Shown piece after piece: positions 1-6,047 of a stretch of DNA of 6,758 nucleotides. The translations under genes and the position numbers were made by a program. How positions within the stretch are numbered: position 1 is the first letter of the stretch; every line of letters starts with the position of its first letter. This stretch comes from DASYXW01 sp035934405. GTDB taxonomy: Bacteria > Acidobacteriota > Terriglobia > UBA7540. The notes below the pieces were generated by a model, which had not been told where the DNA came from, searched no databases, and saw only the letters and a list, made by a program, of their open reading frames with translations. Location of the stretch: contig DASYXW010000004.1 of the NCBI GenBank assembly GCA_035934405.1, positions 1 through 6,758 of the forward strand. The letters run 5' to 3'.

Positions 1-611
1 ATTAGATTGAGATAAGCAAATGTCACCATTTTCTTGATCGAGGGAGCGATGACCCAGCGACCGTCTGTAGTGGGCGTAAAATATCTGGACCTTACCCAGG
101 GCGGAGTGCTGCGAAACGACCACTCTCCGTAAACACCTTCAGAAGCTCTTTGAAGCGACCGAGTATTCAAGTCGGTCGCCAGAATCCTGATGTTCCATTC
201 CTTCAGATCAGAAATCATATTGCTTAACAGAATGGCGATGGAGTACGGCTCTTCACCCGTGGCGCAACCCGCGCTCCAGACGCTGAGTTCCTGGCCGCCT
301 GGGCGGCACGCCCGAATAAAGCCTGGGATGATATCCGCCTCGAGGATCTCAAGGCTGCGCTTCTCCCGGAAGAAATAAGTCTCGCTCACCGTCAGATGGC
401 TCGCCAGCGCTTCGATCTGATCCCGAGTCAAAGTCCCCGCTTTCAGCCGATTAAGGTACCAGTCGACATCCTGTTGGCCGCATTCCCGGGAAGCAGCGCG
501 CATCTTACGTTCCAGATCAGGCCAGCGTTCTCTCGGAAAGTGCAGGCCCAAGTGCGCGGCGACGGATTCGCTGAGGTGAGAAAGCAGCGCGTCTGATATC
601 CTCGCGGTCAC
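1..611 (-). CDS. cheR: CheR-type chemoreceptor glutamate methyltransferase, N-terminal 203 residues (3' end outside window)
   Basis: CheR uses S-adenosylmethionine to methylate glutamates on cytoplasmic chemoreceptor domains for adaptation. The minus frame is open from a GTG at 611-609 to the window edge. An all-helical N-terminal domain (about residues 5-80) is followed by FFRE at 80-83, the SAM-binding loop VWSAGCATGEEPYSIAILL at 111-129, and ILATDLN at 143-149, whose Asp is the usual SAM-ribose contact. The pattern YGEWSFRSTPPWVRSRYF at 161-178 follows, and the fragment ends in VTFAYLNL. The GTG overlaps the cheW stop as GTGA, so translation is probably coupled and this start is favoured. 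The WSFR..P.WV..RYF form resembles CheR-like proteins with a C-terminal TPR region (FrzF/WspC type); the missing C-terminus would show whether that holds. Family assignment is very secure. Confidence 0.95.
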   Translation of the reverse strand, partial: MTARISDALLSHLSESVAAHLGLHFPRERWPDLERKMRAASRECGQQDVDWYLNRLKAGTLTRDQIEALASHLTVSETYFFREKRSLEILEADIIPGFIRACRPGGQELSVWSAGCATGEEPYSIAILLSNMISDLKEWNIRILATDLNTRSLQRASEGVYGEWSFRSTPPWVRSRYFTPTTDGRWVIAPSIKKMVTFAYLNL

Positions 612-1105
612 TTGCTCGCCCTTTCGCTCGCAGTCAGAACGTCTCTGAGTTGTTGCTCCTCCTCCGGGGACAGAAAACGATCAAGGTCGTGGATGAACAG
701 CATGCCATCTTCAAGCTTAGCAACGCCTTCCACGTATTCCGCGCCAGGTACAATTCTCGCTGCCTCCGTAATCTCGTCTCTGGACCGTTCGATTACGCTG
801 GTTACCGAATCGACAACGAGCGCCACGCTCCGCTTGGCGGTCTGTGCGACGATTAACTGGTCGCGTAAGTTGGTCTCTCGATCTCTCAAGCCGAACCGCT
901 CTCGCACATTCAAGACCGGAATAATCTTTCCTTGCAAGTTGACCACGCCGAGCACAATCTCCGGAGCCTTCGGCAGAGGAGTCACCTCCACCATGCGCAC
1001 GATTTGCTGGACAGCCCTCAGACGAAGCGCGTACTGCTGTCCATCGAGCGCAAACGCGACCAGTTGACTCGGCATGTCATTCTTCTGAATTTCGCCCTCT
1101 TTCAT
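608..1105 (-). CDS. cheW: CheW-like chemotaxis coupling protein, 165 aa
   Basis: CheW is a cytoplasmic adaptor that joins chemoreceptors to the histidine kinase CheA in signalling arrays. A single CheW domain covers about residues 13-150: LVAFALDGQQYALRL opens the beta-barrel, VTPLPKAPEIVLGVVNLQG is the hinge (41-59), and IIPVLNVRERFGL and SVALVVDSVTSVI follow. Length is typical. The ATG at 1105 is chosen because AGAGG (1117-1113) sits 7 nt upstream; an in-frame ATG at 1120 overlaps that site and lacks its own. At residue 58 this protein has Gln where E. coli CheW has the Arg of NLRG (Arg62), a substitution seen in divergent CheW-like adaptors. It lies directly upstream of cheR with a 4-bp overlap, so the two form an operon. 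No CheA, receptor or CheB lies in the window, so the pathway served is unknown. Confidence 0.95.
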   Translation of the reverse strand: MKEGEIQKNDMPSQLVAFALDGQQYALRLRAVQQIVRMVEVTPLPKAPEIVLGVVNLQGKIIPVLNVRERFGLRDRETNLRDQLIVAQTAKRSVALVVDSVTSVIERSRDEITEAARIVPGAEYVEGVAKLEDGMLFIHDLDRFLSPEEEQQLRDVLTASERASK

Positions 1106-1463
1106 TTGACCACCTCTCATCAGCCCAGTGCTGGCGGCGCCGACCGGTGACGCGCGAAGTTACGCTCCACAACGGCTCGGGCCGAGGTGTAGACTGCCTC
1201 GAAATCTCTCTGTTTGCTAGTTCTAGACGGGGCGATTGATGAGAATGGGGTCGGCGTCGGTCGGCAGCTCACCGCCCCTGCCCTAGCCAGGGTGCGCACG
1301 ACGGCCTCCCGTCGGGGGTGGCATCGGGACAATGCCAGCATGTTGAACGACGGCAGGATGCACAGGGGGGGACCGTCGCTGAACTTCCCGATGACTAAGC
1401 GAAAACTTCGTTCTTGGCCGCCCTGAACACCCCTCCTTTCAGTTAAAGGGCCCACTCTAATTG
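1106..1463 (-). other. Unassigned, hairpin-rich stretch upstream of cheW (possible long 5' leader)
   Basis: I see no convincing gene here. The longest open minus frame (1473-1120) has an arginine/proline-rich, family-less translation and no plausible start signal. A strong purine run, AAAGGAGGGG, lies at about 1431-1439, but no start codon sits at proper spacing. Inverted repeats cluster: 1348-1353 with 1373-1378 (CGACGG/CCGTCG), 1319-1324 with 1332-1337 (TGGCAT/ATGCCA), 1299-1304 with 1309-1314 (again CGACGG/CCGTCG), 1276-1280 with 1288-1292, and 1176-1186 (CTCGG-G-CCGAG). It could be a structured leader, or simply GC-rich spacer. Confidence 0.3.
1110..1117 (-). promoter_or_regulatory. Ribosome binding site that decides the cheW start
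   Basis: On the minus strand, AGAGGTGG ends 4 nt before the ATG at 1105, and its AGAGG core (1117-1113) ends 7 nt before it. The alternative in-frame ATG at 1120-1118 lies immediately 5' of this element, and I see no purine-rich element of its own further upstream. Confidence 0.6.
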
Positions 1464-1493
1464 ACTCTAGCACGCTGTTGTATCATTTGTCAA
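1464..1493 (-). promoter_or_regulatory. Candidate sigma-70 promoter for the cheW-cheR operon
   Basis: Read on the minus strand, a perfect -35 TTGACA (1493-1488) is followed after 18 bp by TAGAGT (1469-1464), which matches the TATAAT consensus at four of six positions. A second TAGAGT occurs 10 bp downstream (1459-1454). Transcription would start near 1457 and give a leader of about 350 nt before cheW. This is a prediction from motif and spacing only. Confidence 0.4.
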
Positions 1494-1742
1494 TAAGAAA
1501 ATAACACATCTTGGTTTCAACCTCTGATGGGCGCATTATGGTCCGGGGCCGCAATGTTATGCATCTTCGCAGTCCGTGAACTCGCCGGGCCGCCGTGACG
1601 GGCGCTCAGGGGTCTCCGGTGGTAGGATTTGGGGGTTCTGAGGACTCAAGATTCACGATTGATGATTCCGAGCGTTGACGCTGTGCTGGAGGGAGTTCGA
1701 CCGGCCGTACCCTTTGCCGCAATAAGTCCAATCCCTGCGCGC
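1494..1742. other. Intergenic spacer between the GH31 gene end and the cheW promoter
   Basis: Both flanking genes are transcribed leftward, so this is the 3' flank of the GH31 gene and the upstream flank of the cheW promoter. I see no gene, no tRNA-like fold and no clear intrinsic terminator (no GC stem followed by a T tract). The only structure I can point to is the phased AATC repeat at 1650-1670. Confidence 0.5.
1650..1670 (-). repeat. 7-nt-phased AATC repeat in the 3' flank of the GH31 gene
   Basis: On the plus strand GATT begins at 1650, 1657 and 1664, exactly 7 nt apart, giving three GATTNNN units. Read in the sense direction of the GH31 gene these are AATC units about 75-95 nt past the stop codon. 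The same motif and phase recurs, again on the sense strand, just after the stop of the response regulator (5799-5825). Confidence 0.5.
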
Positions 1743-3119
1743 CTATCTCTGGACATTGATGGTCAGCGCGGCGGCTGAATCCGGAACCTTCACCCACACG
1801 ATGTTGGCCCCCTCGTCGTACGCCCAGCCCAGCTCGGCCCGGTCGAGCGAGCCGGCGGTCGACTGCGCTTCGAGAGCCTGGCCGCGCGCTTCCACCCCCG
1901 TGGGCCTCGTCCGTTGGCCGTGAATCTTGAAAACCAGTGACCGCGGCGGAGGAATGTAAGAGCCTTCTCGCGCCGAAACAGCCAGAGTGATGCCGACGGC
2001 GGTCGACGTCACGGTGACGCGCTCCTGCATGGAGACGCCGCGCCGATAATCGAGCGAACTCCCATCGTCCTCGTAGTAGTCGCGCGAGGAAGTGGCTCCG
2101 GCGTCCCGCTGCCGGCTCGAAGACGGCGCTAACTCCGGATAGACCTCAAATGTCAGTGGATTGATGGGCGCCTGGCTGGTGTACTGCACGACTTGTTGGG
2201 TGGGCACGATCGCCCCGGCGCGCACAAAAAGCGGAATGCGGTCGAGGGGTGCGTCCACCGTGACGCTGGTGGGACCGGAATACCGGCGGTCGGTCCAGAA
2301 GTTGTACCACGCGCCCTTCGGCAGATACACCTCCCAGTGGGTCACGGCGGAACGGGCGACGGGCGCCACCAGAAGGTCGTCGCCAAACAGAAATTCGTAG
2401 TCCTGGCTCACGGCCTGCGGGTCGTCAGGGTAGTCGAGGAGCAAGGCGCGCATCACCGGCAGGCCGCTCACGGCCGACTGGTGGAAGGCGTTGTAGAGAT
2501 AGGGCAACAGCCGGTAGCGCAGCTCAATGGACTTGCGATTGACGTCCGTCAGACGGTCGCCGAACGACCACGGTTCCTGGTTGTGGCCTCCCAAGACGTG
2601 GTGGGTGCGGCAGTAGGGATAAAAGACGCCGGCTTCGAGCCAGCGCGTGTAAAGCTCCGGGCTCGGGTCCAGGGCGAACCCGCCGATGTCGGCACCGGCG
2701 AGCGTGAGGCCGGAAAATCCCATGTCCATAATCTCCGGCAGGCTCACGCCAAGCTGATCCCAGGTGCTCGAGTTGTCGCCCGTCCAAACCGCGGCGTAAC
2801 GCTGGCCGCCGACGTAAGTGTCGCGCGTGATGACCAGCGGGCGGAGACCAGGCGCGAGCTTCAACATCCCTTCCTCGGTCCCTTTCGACATCTCCATGCC
2901 GTATACGTTGTGAATCTTCGCTTGCGGGCTTTCGAGCCCGTGGTCGTAAAAGACTGCGTCGGGCGGCATCGTTTTGGACGGCACATCGAAGACCGAGGGT
3001 TCGTTCATGTCGTTCCAGAAGCCGTCCACGCCGTCCGCAATCAGCCCCTTGTAAAGCGACCCCCACCAGTCGCGGACGCGCGCCGCGGTGAAGTCCGGGA
3101 AGGCGCTTTCACCCGGCAC
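1743..3119 (-). CDS. GH31 fragment: catalytic barrel core and C-terminal beta domains (last frame of the broken gene)
   Basis: The frame can be opened from a GTG at 3119, but that codon is the out-of-frame remnant of the VWPG motif, not a credible start. It holds the catalytic centre: FWNDMNEPSVF with the nucleophile Asp37 here (repaired residue 419), WTGDNSSTW with the likely acid/base Asp115 (repaired 497), GADIGGF at 142-148, and the substrate-binding RTHH at 171-174. C-terminal beta-sandwich domains follow, starting around YEFLFGDDLLVAPV and including FWTDRRYSGP and YYEDDGSS. The protein ends SAAALTINVQR without an anchor. All key residues are intact, which argues for recent breakage or a sequencing error rather than long decay. 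Confidence 0.8.
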   Translation of the reverse strand: MPGESAFPDFTAARVRDWWGSLYKGLIADGVDGFWNDMNEPSVFDVPSKTMPPDAVFYDHGLESPQAKIHNVYGMEMSKGTEEGMLKLAPGLRPLVITRDTYVGGQRYAAVWTGDNSSTWDQLGVSLPEIMDMGFSGLTLAGADIGGFALDPSPELYTRWLEAGVFYPYCRTHHVLGGHNQEPWSFGDRLTDVNRKSIELRYRLLPYLYNAFHQSAVSGLPVMRALLLDYPDDPQAVSQDYEFLFGDDLLVAPVARSAVTHWEVYLPKGAWYNFWTDRRYSGPTSVTVDAPLDRIPLFVRAGAIVPTQQVVQYTSQAPINPLTFEVYPELAPSSSRQRDAGATSSRDYYEDDGSSLDYRRGVSMQERVTVTSTAVGITLAVSAREGSYIPPPRSLVFKIHGQRTRPTGVEARGQALEAQSTAGSLDRAELGWAYDEGANIVWVKVPDSAAALTINVQR

Positions 3120-4168
3120 ACCTTGCCGTTGTATACGGTGCTGTCCGGCATCTTGACGAAATCGCCGCCCGCGAGACCCTGCCGGTACACCCAGTAATTC
3201 GGATCCACTTTCACACCCGGGTCGATGATGGCTACCACGTGAAAGCCCTCGTGGTGCAGATCAGAAAGCAGCTTGGGCGGGTGGGGAAAGCGGGACTTGT
3301 CCCAGGTGAAGATGCGGTAGCCGTCCATGTAATGGATGTCGAGAAAAAGCGCGTCACAGGGAATGTGAAGAAGGCGGAAGTTGTCGGCGATGAAGCGGAC
3401 GTCCTTCTCCGGGTAGTAGCTGTAACGCGACTGGTGATAGCCGATGGCCCACTTGGCTGGCAGCGGCGTCCGACCCACGAGTTCGGTGAAGCGTTCAATG
3501 ACCTGCTTGGGGTCCGGCCCGGAAAAGAAGTAGTAATTCATCTCGCTGTTTTCAGCCCCGAACGAAAGCCGGTCGGGCGACGCCACGCCGAAGTCGAACG
3601 ACGACCGCCAAGTGTTATCAAAGAAGATGCCGTACGCTTTCCCTTGGCGCAGTCCGATGAAAAACGGCACGTCGATATAAAGAGGATCGGTGGTCAAGCC
3701 CCAGCCGAAGGCGTCCGTGTTCCACATCACGAAGCTTCGGCCGCGGCGGTCGAGCGGCCCGGCCTTTTCGCCGAGGCCGAAGTAGTGCTCGTCGGGCGGC
3801 ATCCATTTCCAGGCGCGGACCTCGGCGCCGTCCCACGCCGTACCATGCCTGTCGTCGTCTTTGGAGATGAGCCGGCCGGCGCGGTCATAGAACGTTACGC
3901 GGAACGGGTCAAGCTGAACGTGAACTTCGAGAGCCGACGTGCGGATGGATTCGGCATTCGGGCCTGATTTGAACTCGACGGGCGTGTGCGGCCAATCGGT
4001 CTTGATGGCGGCGTAGGAATCGTCAGGGCCGAAGGATGCGCTCGGGTCATCCGCACGCAGACGAGGTCGGGGGCGAGCGCGGTGATCGTGGCCGTCGCGC
4101 GGGGACCGCGGAACGTGATGGAATTGCCCTGGGGCGCACCGGGCGCGAGCTTGCCCGCGTCCTGCCAC
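3041..4168 (-). CDS. GH31 fragment: N-terminal beta-sandwich and first part of the catalytic barrel (middle frame of the broken gene)
   Basis: This open frame carries the real GH31 sequence only between the two frameshifts, roughly 4044 down to 3117 (repaired residues 75-383). The first ~42 codons and the tail after GKV are out-of-frame readthrough, and no ribosome binding site is evident for the apparent start at 4168. It includes the N-terminal galactose-mutarotase-like sandwich with FGLGEK (repaired residues 162-167) and MWNTDAFGWGLTTDPLYIDVPFFIG, as in other GH31 enzymes. The start of the (beta/alpha)8 barrel follows: WAIGYHQSRYSYY near residue 270, then FLDIHYMDGYRIFTWD near 309, which supplies -1 subsite residues. 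On its own this piece lacks both catalytic carboxylates and a signal peptide, so it would not be an active enzyme. Confidence 0.75.
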   Translation of the reverse strand: MAGRGQARARCAPGQFHHVPRSPRDGHDHRARPRPRLRADDPSASFGPDDSYAAIKTDWPHTPVEFKSGPNAESIRTSALEVHVQLDPFRVTFYDRAGRLISKDDDRHGTAWDGAEVRAWKWMPPDEHYFGLGEKAGPLDRRGRSFVMWNTDAFGWGLTTDPLYIDVPFFIGLRQGKAYGIFFDNTWRSSFDFGVASPDRLSFGAENSEMNYYFFSGPDPKQVIERFTELVGRTPLPAKWAIGYHQSRYSYYPEKDVRFIADNFRLLHIPCDALFLDIHYMDGYRIFTWDKSRFPHPPKLLSDLHHEGFHVVAIIDPGVKVDPNYWVYRQGLAGGDFVKMPDSTVYNGKVCRVKAPSRTSPRRASATGGGRFTRG

Positions 4169-4270
4169 TCGGCACAGGCGTTGGCCGCGAGCGCCAGGAG
4201 GAAAAGGGCAAGCCCTGCCAGCCGCACAACCGATCTCTTCATCACGCCAAGGGTTGAACCCATCTCGAGT

Positions 4271-4276
4271 CCCTCC
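4271..4276 (-). promoter_or_regulatory. Ribosome binding site for the GH31 gene
   Basis: GGAGGG on the minus strand, 7 nt upstream of ATG 4263. It selects this start over the in-frame ATG seven codons later (MKRSVV), which would still leave a functional signal peptide. Confidence 0.65.
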
Positions 4277-4347
4277 AGAATCGTATCGGGGACAGTGTGA
4301 AAACTCCGGTGTGGAAAGTCAATCCGAGAAAGCAGAGGGAAGAGCGA

Positions 4348-4359
4348 GATCTCGAGATC
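4348..4359. promoter_or_regulatory. Perfect 12-bp palindrome in the divergent intergenic region
   Basis: GATCTCGAGATC reads identically on both strands and lies between the divergent GH31 and response-regulator genes, where a shared operator would sit. No -35/-10 pair that I trust flanks it. A 12-bp palindrome could occur by chance, so this is only a candidate binding site. Confidence 0.25.
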
Positions 4360-4387
4360 AATCCTTCCGGTGTCCCTATTTCATTTT

Positions 4388-4411
4388 CCTCTGGGCCTCT
4401 GTGCCTCTGTG
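4388..4411 (+). repeat. Three tandem CCTCTGNG octamers
   Basis: CCTCTGGG, CCTCTGTG and CCTCTGTG follow one another without a gap, ending 13 bp before the start codon of the response regulator. The copies differ at one position only. From memory, similar CCTCTGTG runs recur in intergenic DNA of some environmental bacterial genomes, so this may be a dispersed repeat rather than a gene-specific control element. Confidence 0.55.
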
Positions 4412-4424
4412 GTAAAACGTATTT

Positions 4425-5795
4425 ATGGCGCGGCTCCTGGTGATTGACGACGAAGAATCACTCTGCCAATTGCTGGAGATCGCCTTTCGGCGCGGCGGGC
4501 ACGACGTGGAAACCGTTTCGAGCGGCGCGGCAGCCCGCCAGAAGATCGAGACCCGCCTCTACGACCTCATCATTTCCGATATCCGCATGCCGGACGCAAC
4601 CGGCATCGAACTGCTGGAGCACGCCCGCGCCACGCGCAACCCCGCCGCCTTTGTCCTGATCACCGCCGTCCCCGAGGTTTCCACCGCCATCCAAGCTCTC
4701 AATCTCGGTGCCTACCGGTACGTGGTGAAGACGGATCGGCTGGTGGAAGAATTGAAGCTGGTGATCGACCGGGCGCTCGAAGAGTTCGCCCTGCGGGAAG
4801 AGAATGAGCGTCTGCGGCGGGAGCTCCTGGGCGCCTTCGCGCAACACAACATCATCGGGCCGAGCGCCAAGATTCAAGCCATTCTCGAGACCGTCCGCAA
4901 CGTGGCACCGACGTCGAGTACGGTGCTGGTTCTGGGCGAGAGCGGGGTGGGCAAAGAGCTCGTGGCGCGGGCCATTCACGAGGCCAGCCTGCGGCGCGAT
5001 AAGCCGTTCGTCTCCATCAACTGCGGCGCTTTTCCCGAGACCCTGCTCGAAAGCGAGCTCTTTGGCTATTTCAAGGGTGCCTTCACCGGGGCGGACACCA
5101 ATAAGAAGGGAATCATTGAATCGGCGAACGGCGGGACGCTGCTGCTCGACGAGATCGGCGAAACCAGCCTGAACATGCAGGTGAAACTGCTGCGCGTGCT
5201 GCAGGAGCGGCAGATCCGGCCGCTGGGCGGCACGGCGGACGCGCCGGTGGACGTCCGCCTGATTGCCACCACCAACCGCGATCTGAAAAAAATGGTGGCG
5301 GAGGGGAAGTTCCGCGAAGACTTCTTCTACCGGGTCAGCGTGATCCCCATTTTCGTGCCGCCCCTGCGCGAGCGCAAGGAAGACATTGAGCCGTTGGCGC
5401 GAGCCTTCCTACGTCGCTTCGCGGAGCAGATGCGAAAGCCGGTGAATGATTTCGAACCGGACGCTCTCGAGGCGCTGTTGCGGTATCGATGGCCCGGAAA
5501 CATCCGGGAGCTGGAGAACGCCGTGGAACGCGCCATCGCCGTGAGCGCGGAGGGCGATCGCCTGATTTCCGTCCGCCACCTGCTGGAACCGGTGAGCGGC
5601 GCGGCGCCGTTCTCGGAGGCAGCGGTTCGGATTCCACCCGAGGGGATCGATTTCGAGGCCAGGGTGGCGCAATTTGAAAGGAGCTACCTGCTCGAAGCCC
5701 TAAATGCGGCTGGCGGGATTCGCCGGCGGGCTGCCGAGCTGCTGCGAATGTCCTATCGGTCCTTTCGGCATGCCGCGAAGAAACACGGCGTCTAG
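4425..5795 (+). CDS. Sigma-54-dependent response regulator, PilR/NtrC-like, 456 aa
   Basis: This is a cytoplasmic transcription activator that, when phosphorylated, uses ATP to open sigma-54 RNA polymerase promoters. The receiver domain (about 2-118) has acidic pocket D8/D9, phosphoacceptor D52 (SDIRMP), T80 and K102. A linker rich in Glu/Arg/Leu (119-136) leads to the AAA+ domain, with Walker A GESGVGKE at 171-178, GAFTGA at 218-223 for sigma-54 contact, and Walker B GGTLLLDEIG at 236-245. A Fis-type helix-turn-helix ends the protein (about 421-455: GGIRRRAAELLRMSYRSFR). It is intact and of normal length. I see no clear Shine-Dalgarno before the ATG. A sigma-54-like promoter and two pilin genes lie downstream, so a PilR role is likely, but no partner kinase is present; AtoC/NtrC/ZraR-type functions are the alternative. 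Confidence 0.93.
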   Translation: MARLLVIDDEESLCQLLEIAFRRGGHDVETVSSGAAARQKIETRLYDLIISDIRMPDATGIELLEHARATRNPAAFVLITAVPEVSTAIQALNLGAYRYVVKTDRLVEELKLVIDRALEEFALREENERLRRELLGAFAQHNIIGPSAKIQAILETVRNVAPTSSTVLVLGESGVGKELVARAIHEASLRRDKPFVSINCGAFPETLLESELFGYFKGAFTGADTNKKGIIESANGGTLLLDEIGETSLNMQVKLLRVLQERQIRPLGGTADAPVDVRLIATTNRDLKKMVAEGKFREDFFYRVSVIPIFVPPLRERKEDIEPLARAFLRRFAEQMRKPVNDFEPDALEALLRYRWPGNIRELENAVERAIAVSAEGDRLISVRHLLEPVSGAAPFSEAAVRIPPEGIDFEARVAQFERSYLLEALNAAGGIRRRAAELLRMSYRSFRHAAKKHGV

Positions 5796-5798
5796 CTG

Positions 5799-5825
5799 AA
5801 TCCCGCCAATCCGCAATCAGCAATC
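5799..5825 (+). repeat. Phased AATC repeat just after the response regulator stop codon
   Basis: AATC occurs at 5799, 5808, 5815 and 5822; the last three are 7 nt apart (AATCCGCAATCAGCAATC). It begins 4 nt after the stop codon, on the sense strand. No intrinsic terminator is visible here. Motif, phase and position relative to the gene match the repeat at 1650-1670. Confidence 0.5.
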
Positions 5826-5840
5826 CAATGGACGTGGAAG

Positions 5841-5880
5841 GTGACAGAAAGTGTCCAGCCTGAGTGACAAGAATTGTCCA
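5841..5880 (+). promoter_or_regulatory. Two direct copies of a 17-bp GTGACA-N5-TGTCCA element, candidate enhancer for a sigma-54 activator
   Basis: GTGACAGAAAGTGTCCA (5841-5857) and GTGACAAGAATTGTCCA (5864-5880) agree at 14 of 17 positions and start 23 bp apart, close to two helical turns. Each contains the inverted repeat GACA-N5-TGTC, as expected for a dimeric binding site. They lie about 115-155 bp upstream of the -24 GG of the sigma-54 candidate, a normal distance for an activator's upstream sites. Pseudomonas PilR recognises sites containing TGTC, which fits. The alternative is a remnant end of an insertion element with repeated transposase sites; no transposase is visible. Confidence 0.45.
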
Positions 5881-5946
5881 ACCACGCCGAAAACGTCCTC
5901 CTGCCCCTGGTTCCACCGGCCAAGAGATACTGCTAAGTAATGCCTG

Positions 5947-5975
5947 TTGACAATTATGACGCGTTAGTCAATAAT
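5947..5975 (+). promoter_or_regulatory. Sigma-70-type promoter upstream of pilin 1
   Basis: A perfect -35 TTGACA (5947-5952), 17-bp spacer and AATAAT (5970-5975, five of six matches to TATAAT) form a strong-looking housekeeping promoter starting near 5982. The spacer and -10 also contain an imperfect dyad, ATTATGAC (5953-5960) against GTCAATAAT (5967-5975) around GCGTTA, which could be an operator. Confidence 0.45.
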
Positions 5976-5992
5976 TCTCGACGTATCAAGCT

Positions 5993-6009
5993 TTGGCATG
6001 GCAGGTGCT
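5993..6009 (+). promoter_or_regulatory. Sigma-54 (-24/-12) promoter for pilin 1
   Basis: TTGGCATGGCAGGTGCT matches the consensus YTGGCACG-N4-TTGCW at 11 of 13 specified positions. It keeps the invariant GG (5995-5996) and GC (6007-6008) with the required 10 bp between them. Start of transcription would be near 6020, leaving a 40-nt leader before the pilin ATG at 6061. Sigma-54 control of type IV pilins by PilR is established in Pseudomonas and Geobacter, and a sigma-54 activator gene is the immediate upstream neighbour. Confidence 0.6.
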
Positions 6010-6047
6010 CTTTCAGGGAACGCCGTCGCAGGCGATGGCAGTGAAGA

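Larger units (their letters stand above)
1743..4263 (-). pseudogene. Exported GH31 alpha-glucosidase-family glycoside hydrolase, interrupted by two 1-base deletions
   Basis: GH31 enzymes hydrolyse terminal alpha-linked sugars, mostly alpha-glucosides, by a retaining mechanism. The start is ATG 4263, with GGAGGG (4276-4271) 7 nt upstream. Residues 1-31 form a Sec signal peptide: basic N-region, LAGLALFLLALAA core, predicted cut after ACA. The reading frame then breaks twice. Near 4044-4046 one C is missing from a C run (VRMT to PSASFGPDD). At 3117 one G is missing, turning the family's VWPGES into VCRVKA. Restoring both gives exactly 841 codons (840 aa) with continuous homology-like sequence. 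These may be sequencing or assembly indels or genuine inactivation; neither site is a recognisable slippery heptamer. Substrate cannot be deduced, though export points to oligosaccharide scavenging. The gene faces away from the regulator at 4425. Confidence 0.9.

Noticed and set aside
1120..1473. Open minus-strand frame of 117 codons upstream of cheW
   Set aside because: The translation is arginine/proline-rich and matches no family I know. Its start lacks a proper ribosome binding site, and it spans the hairpin-rich region. The overlap of its stop with an ATG of cheW (TGATG) is probably chance.
2193..3197. Long plus-strand open frame of 334 codons opposite the GH31 gene
   Set aside because: It is antisense to well-conserved GH31 coding sequence in GC-rich DNA. 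The translation is low in structure and unlike any family.
3239..3967. Plus-strand open frame of 242 codons opposite the GH31 gene
   Set aside because: It is a GC-driven antisense shadow of the beta-sandwich and barrel region, with no ribosome binding site or recognisable domain.
3041..4168. Reading the GH31 pieces as separate genes or as a programmed frameshift
   Set aside because: The pieces have no ribosome binding sites of their own and each carries out-of-frame ends. Neither junction has an X XXY YYZ slippery sequence.
4389..4405. CTGGGCCTCTGTGCC upstream of the regulator as a sigma-54 site for autoregulation
   Set aside because: No GG-N10-GC spacing can be found; the resemblance comes from the octamer repeat.
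5335..5916. Minus-strand open frame of 193 codons opposite the regulator C-terminus
   Set aside because: It lies antisense to the conserved AAA+/HTH region, is rich in Arg/Pro/Ser, and has no family resemblance.
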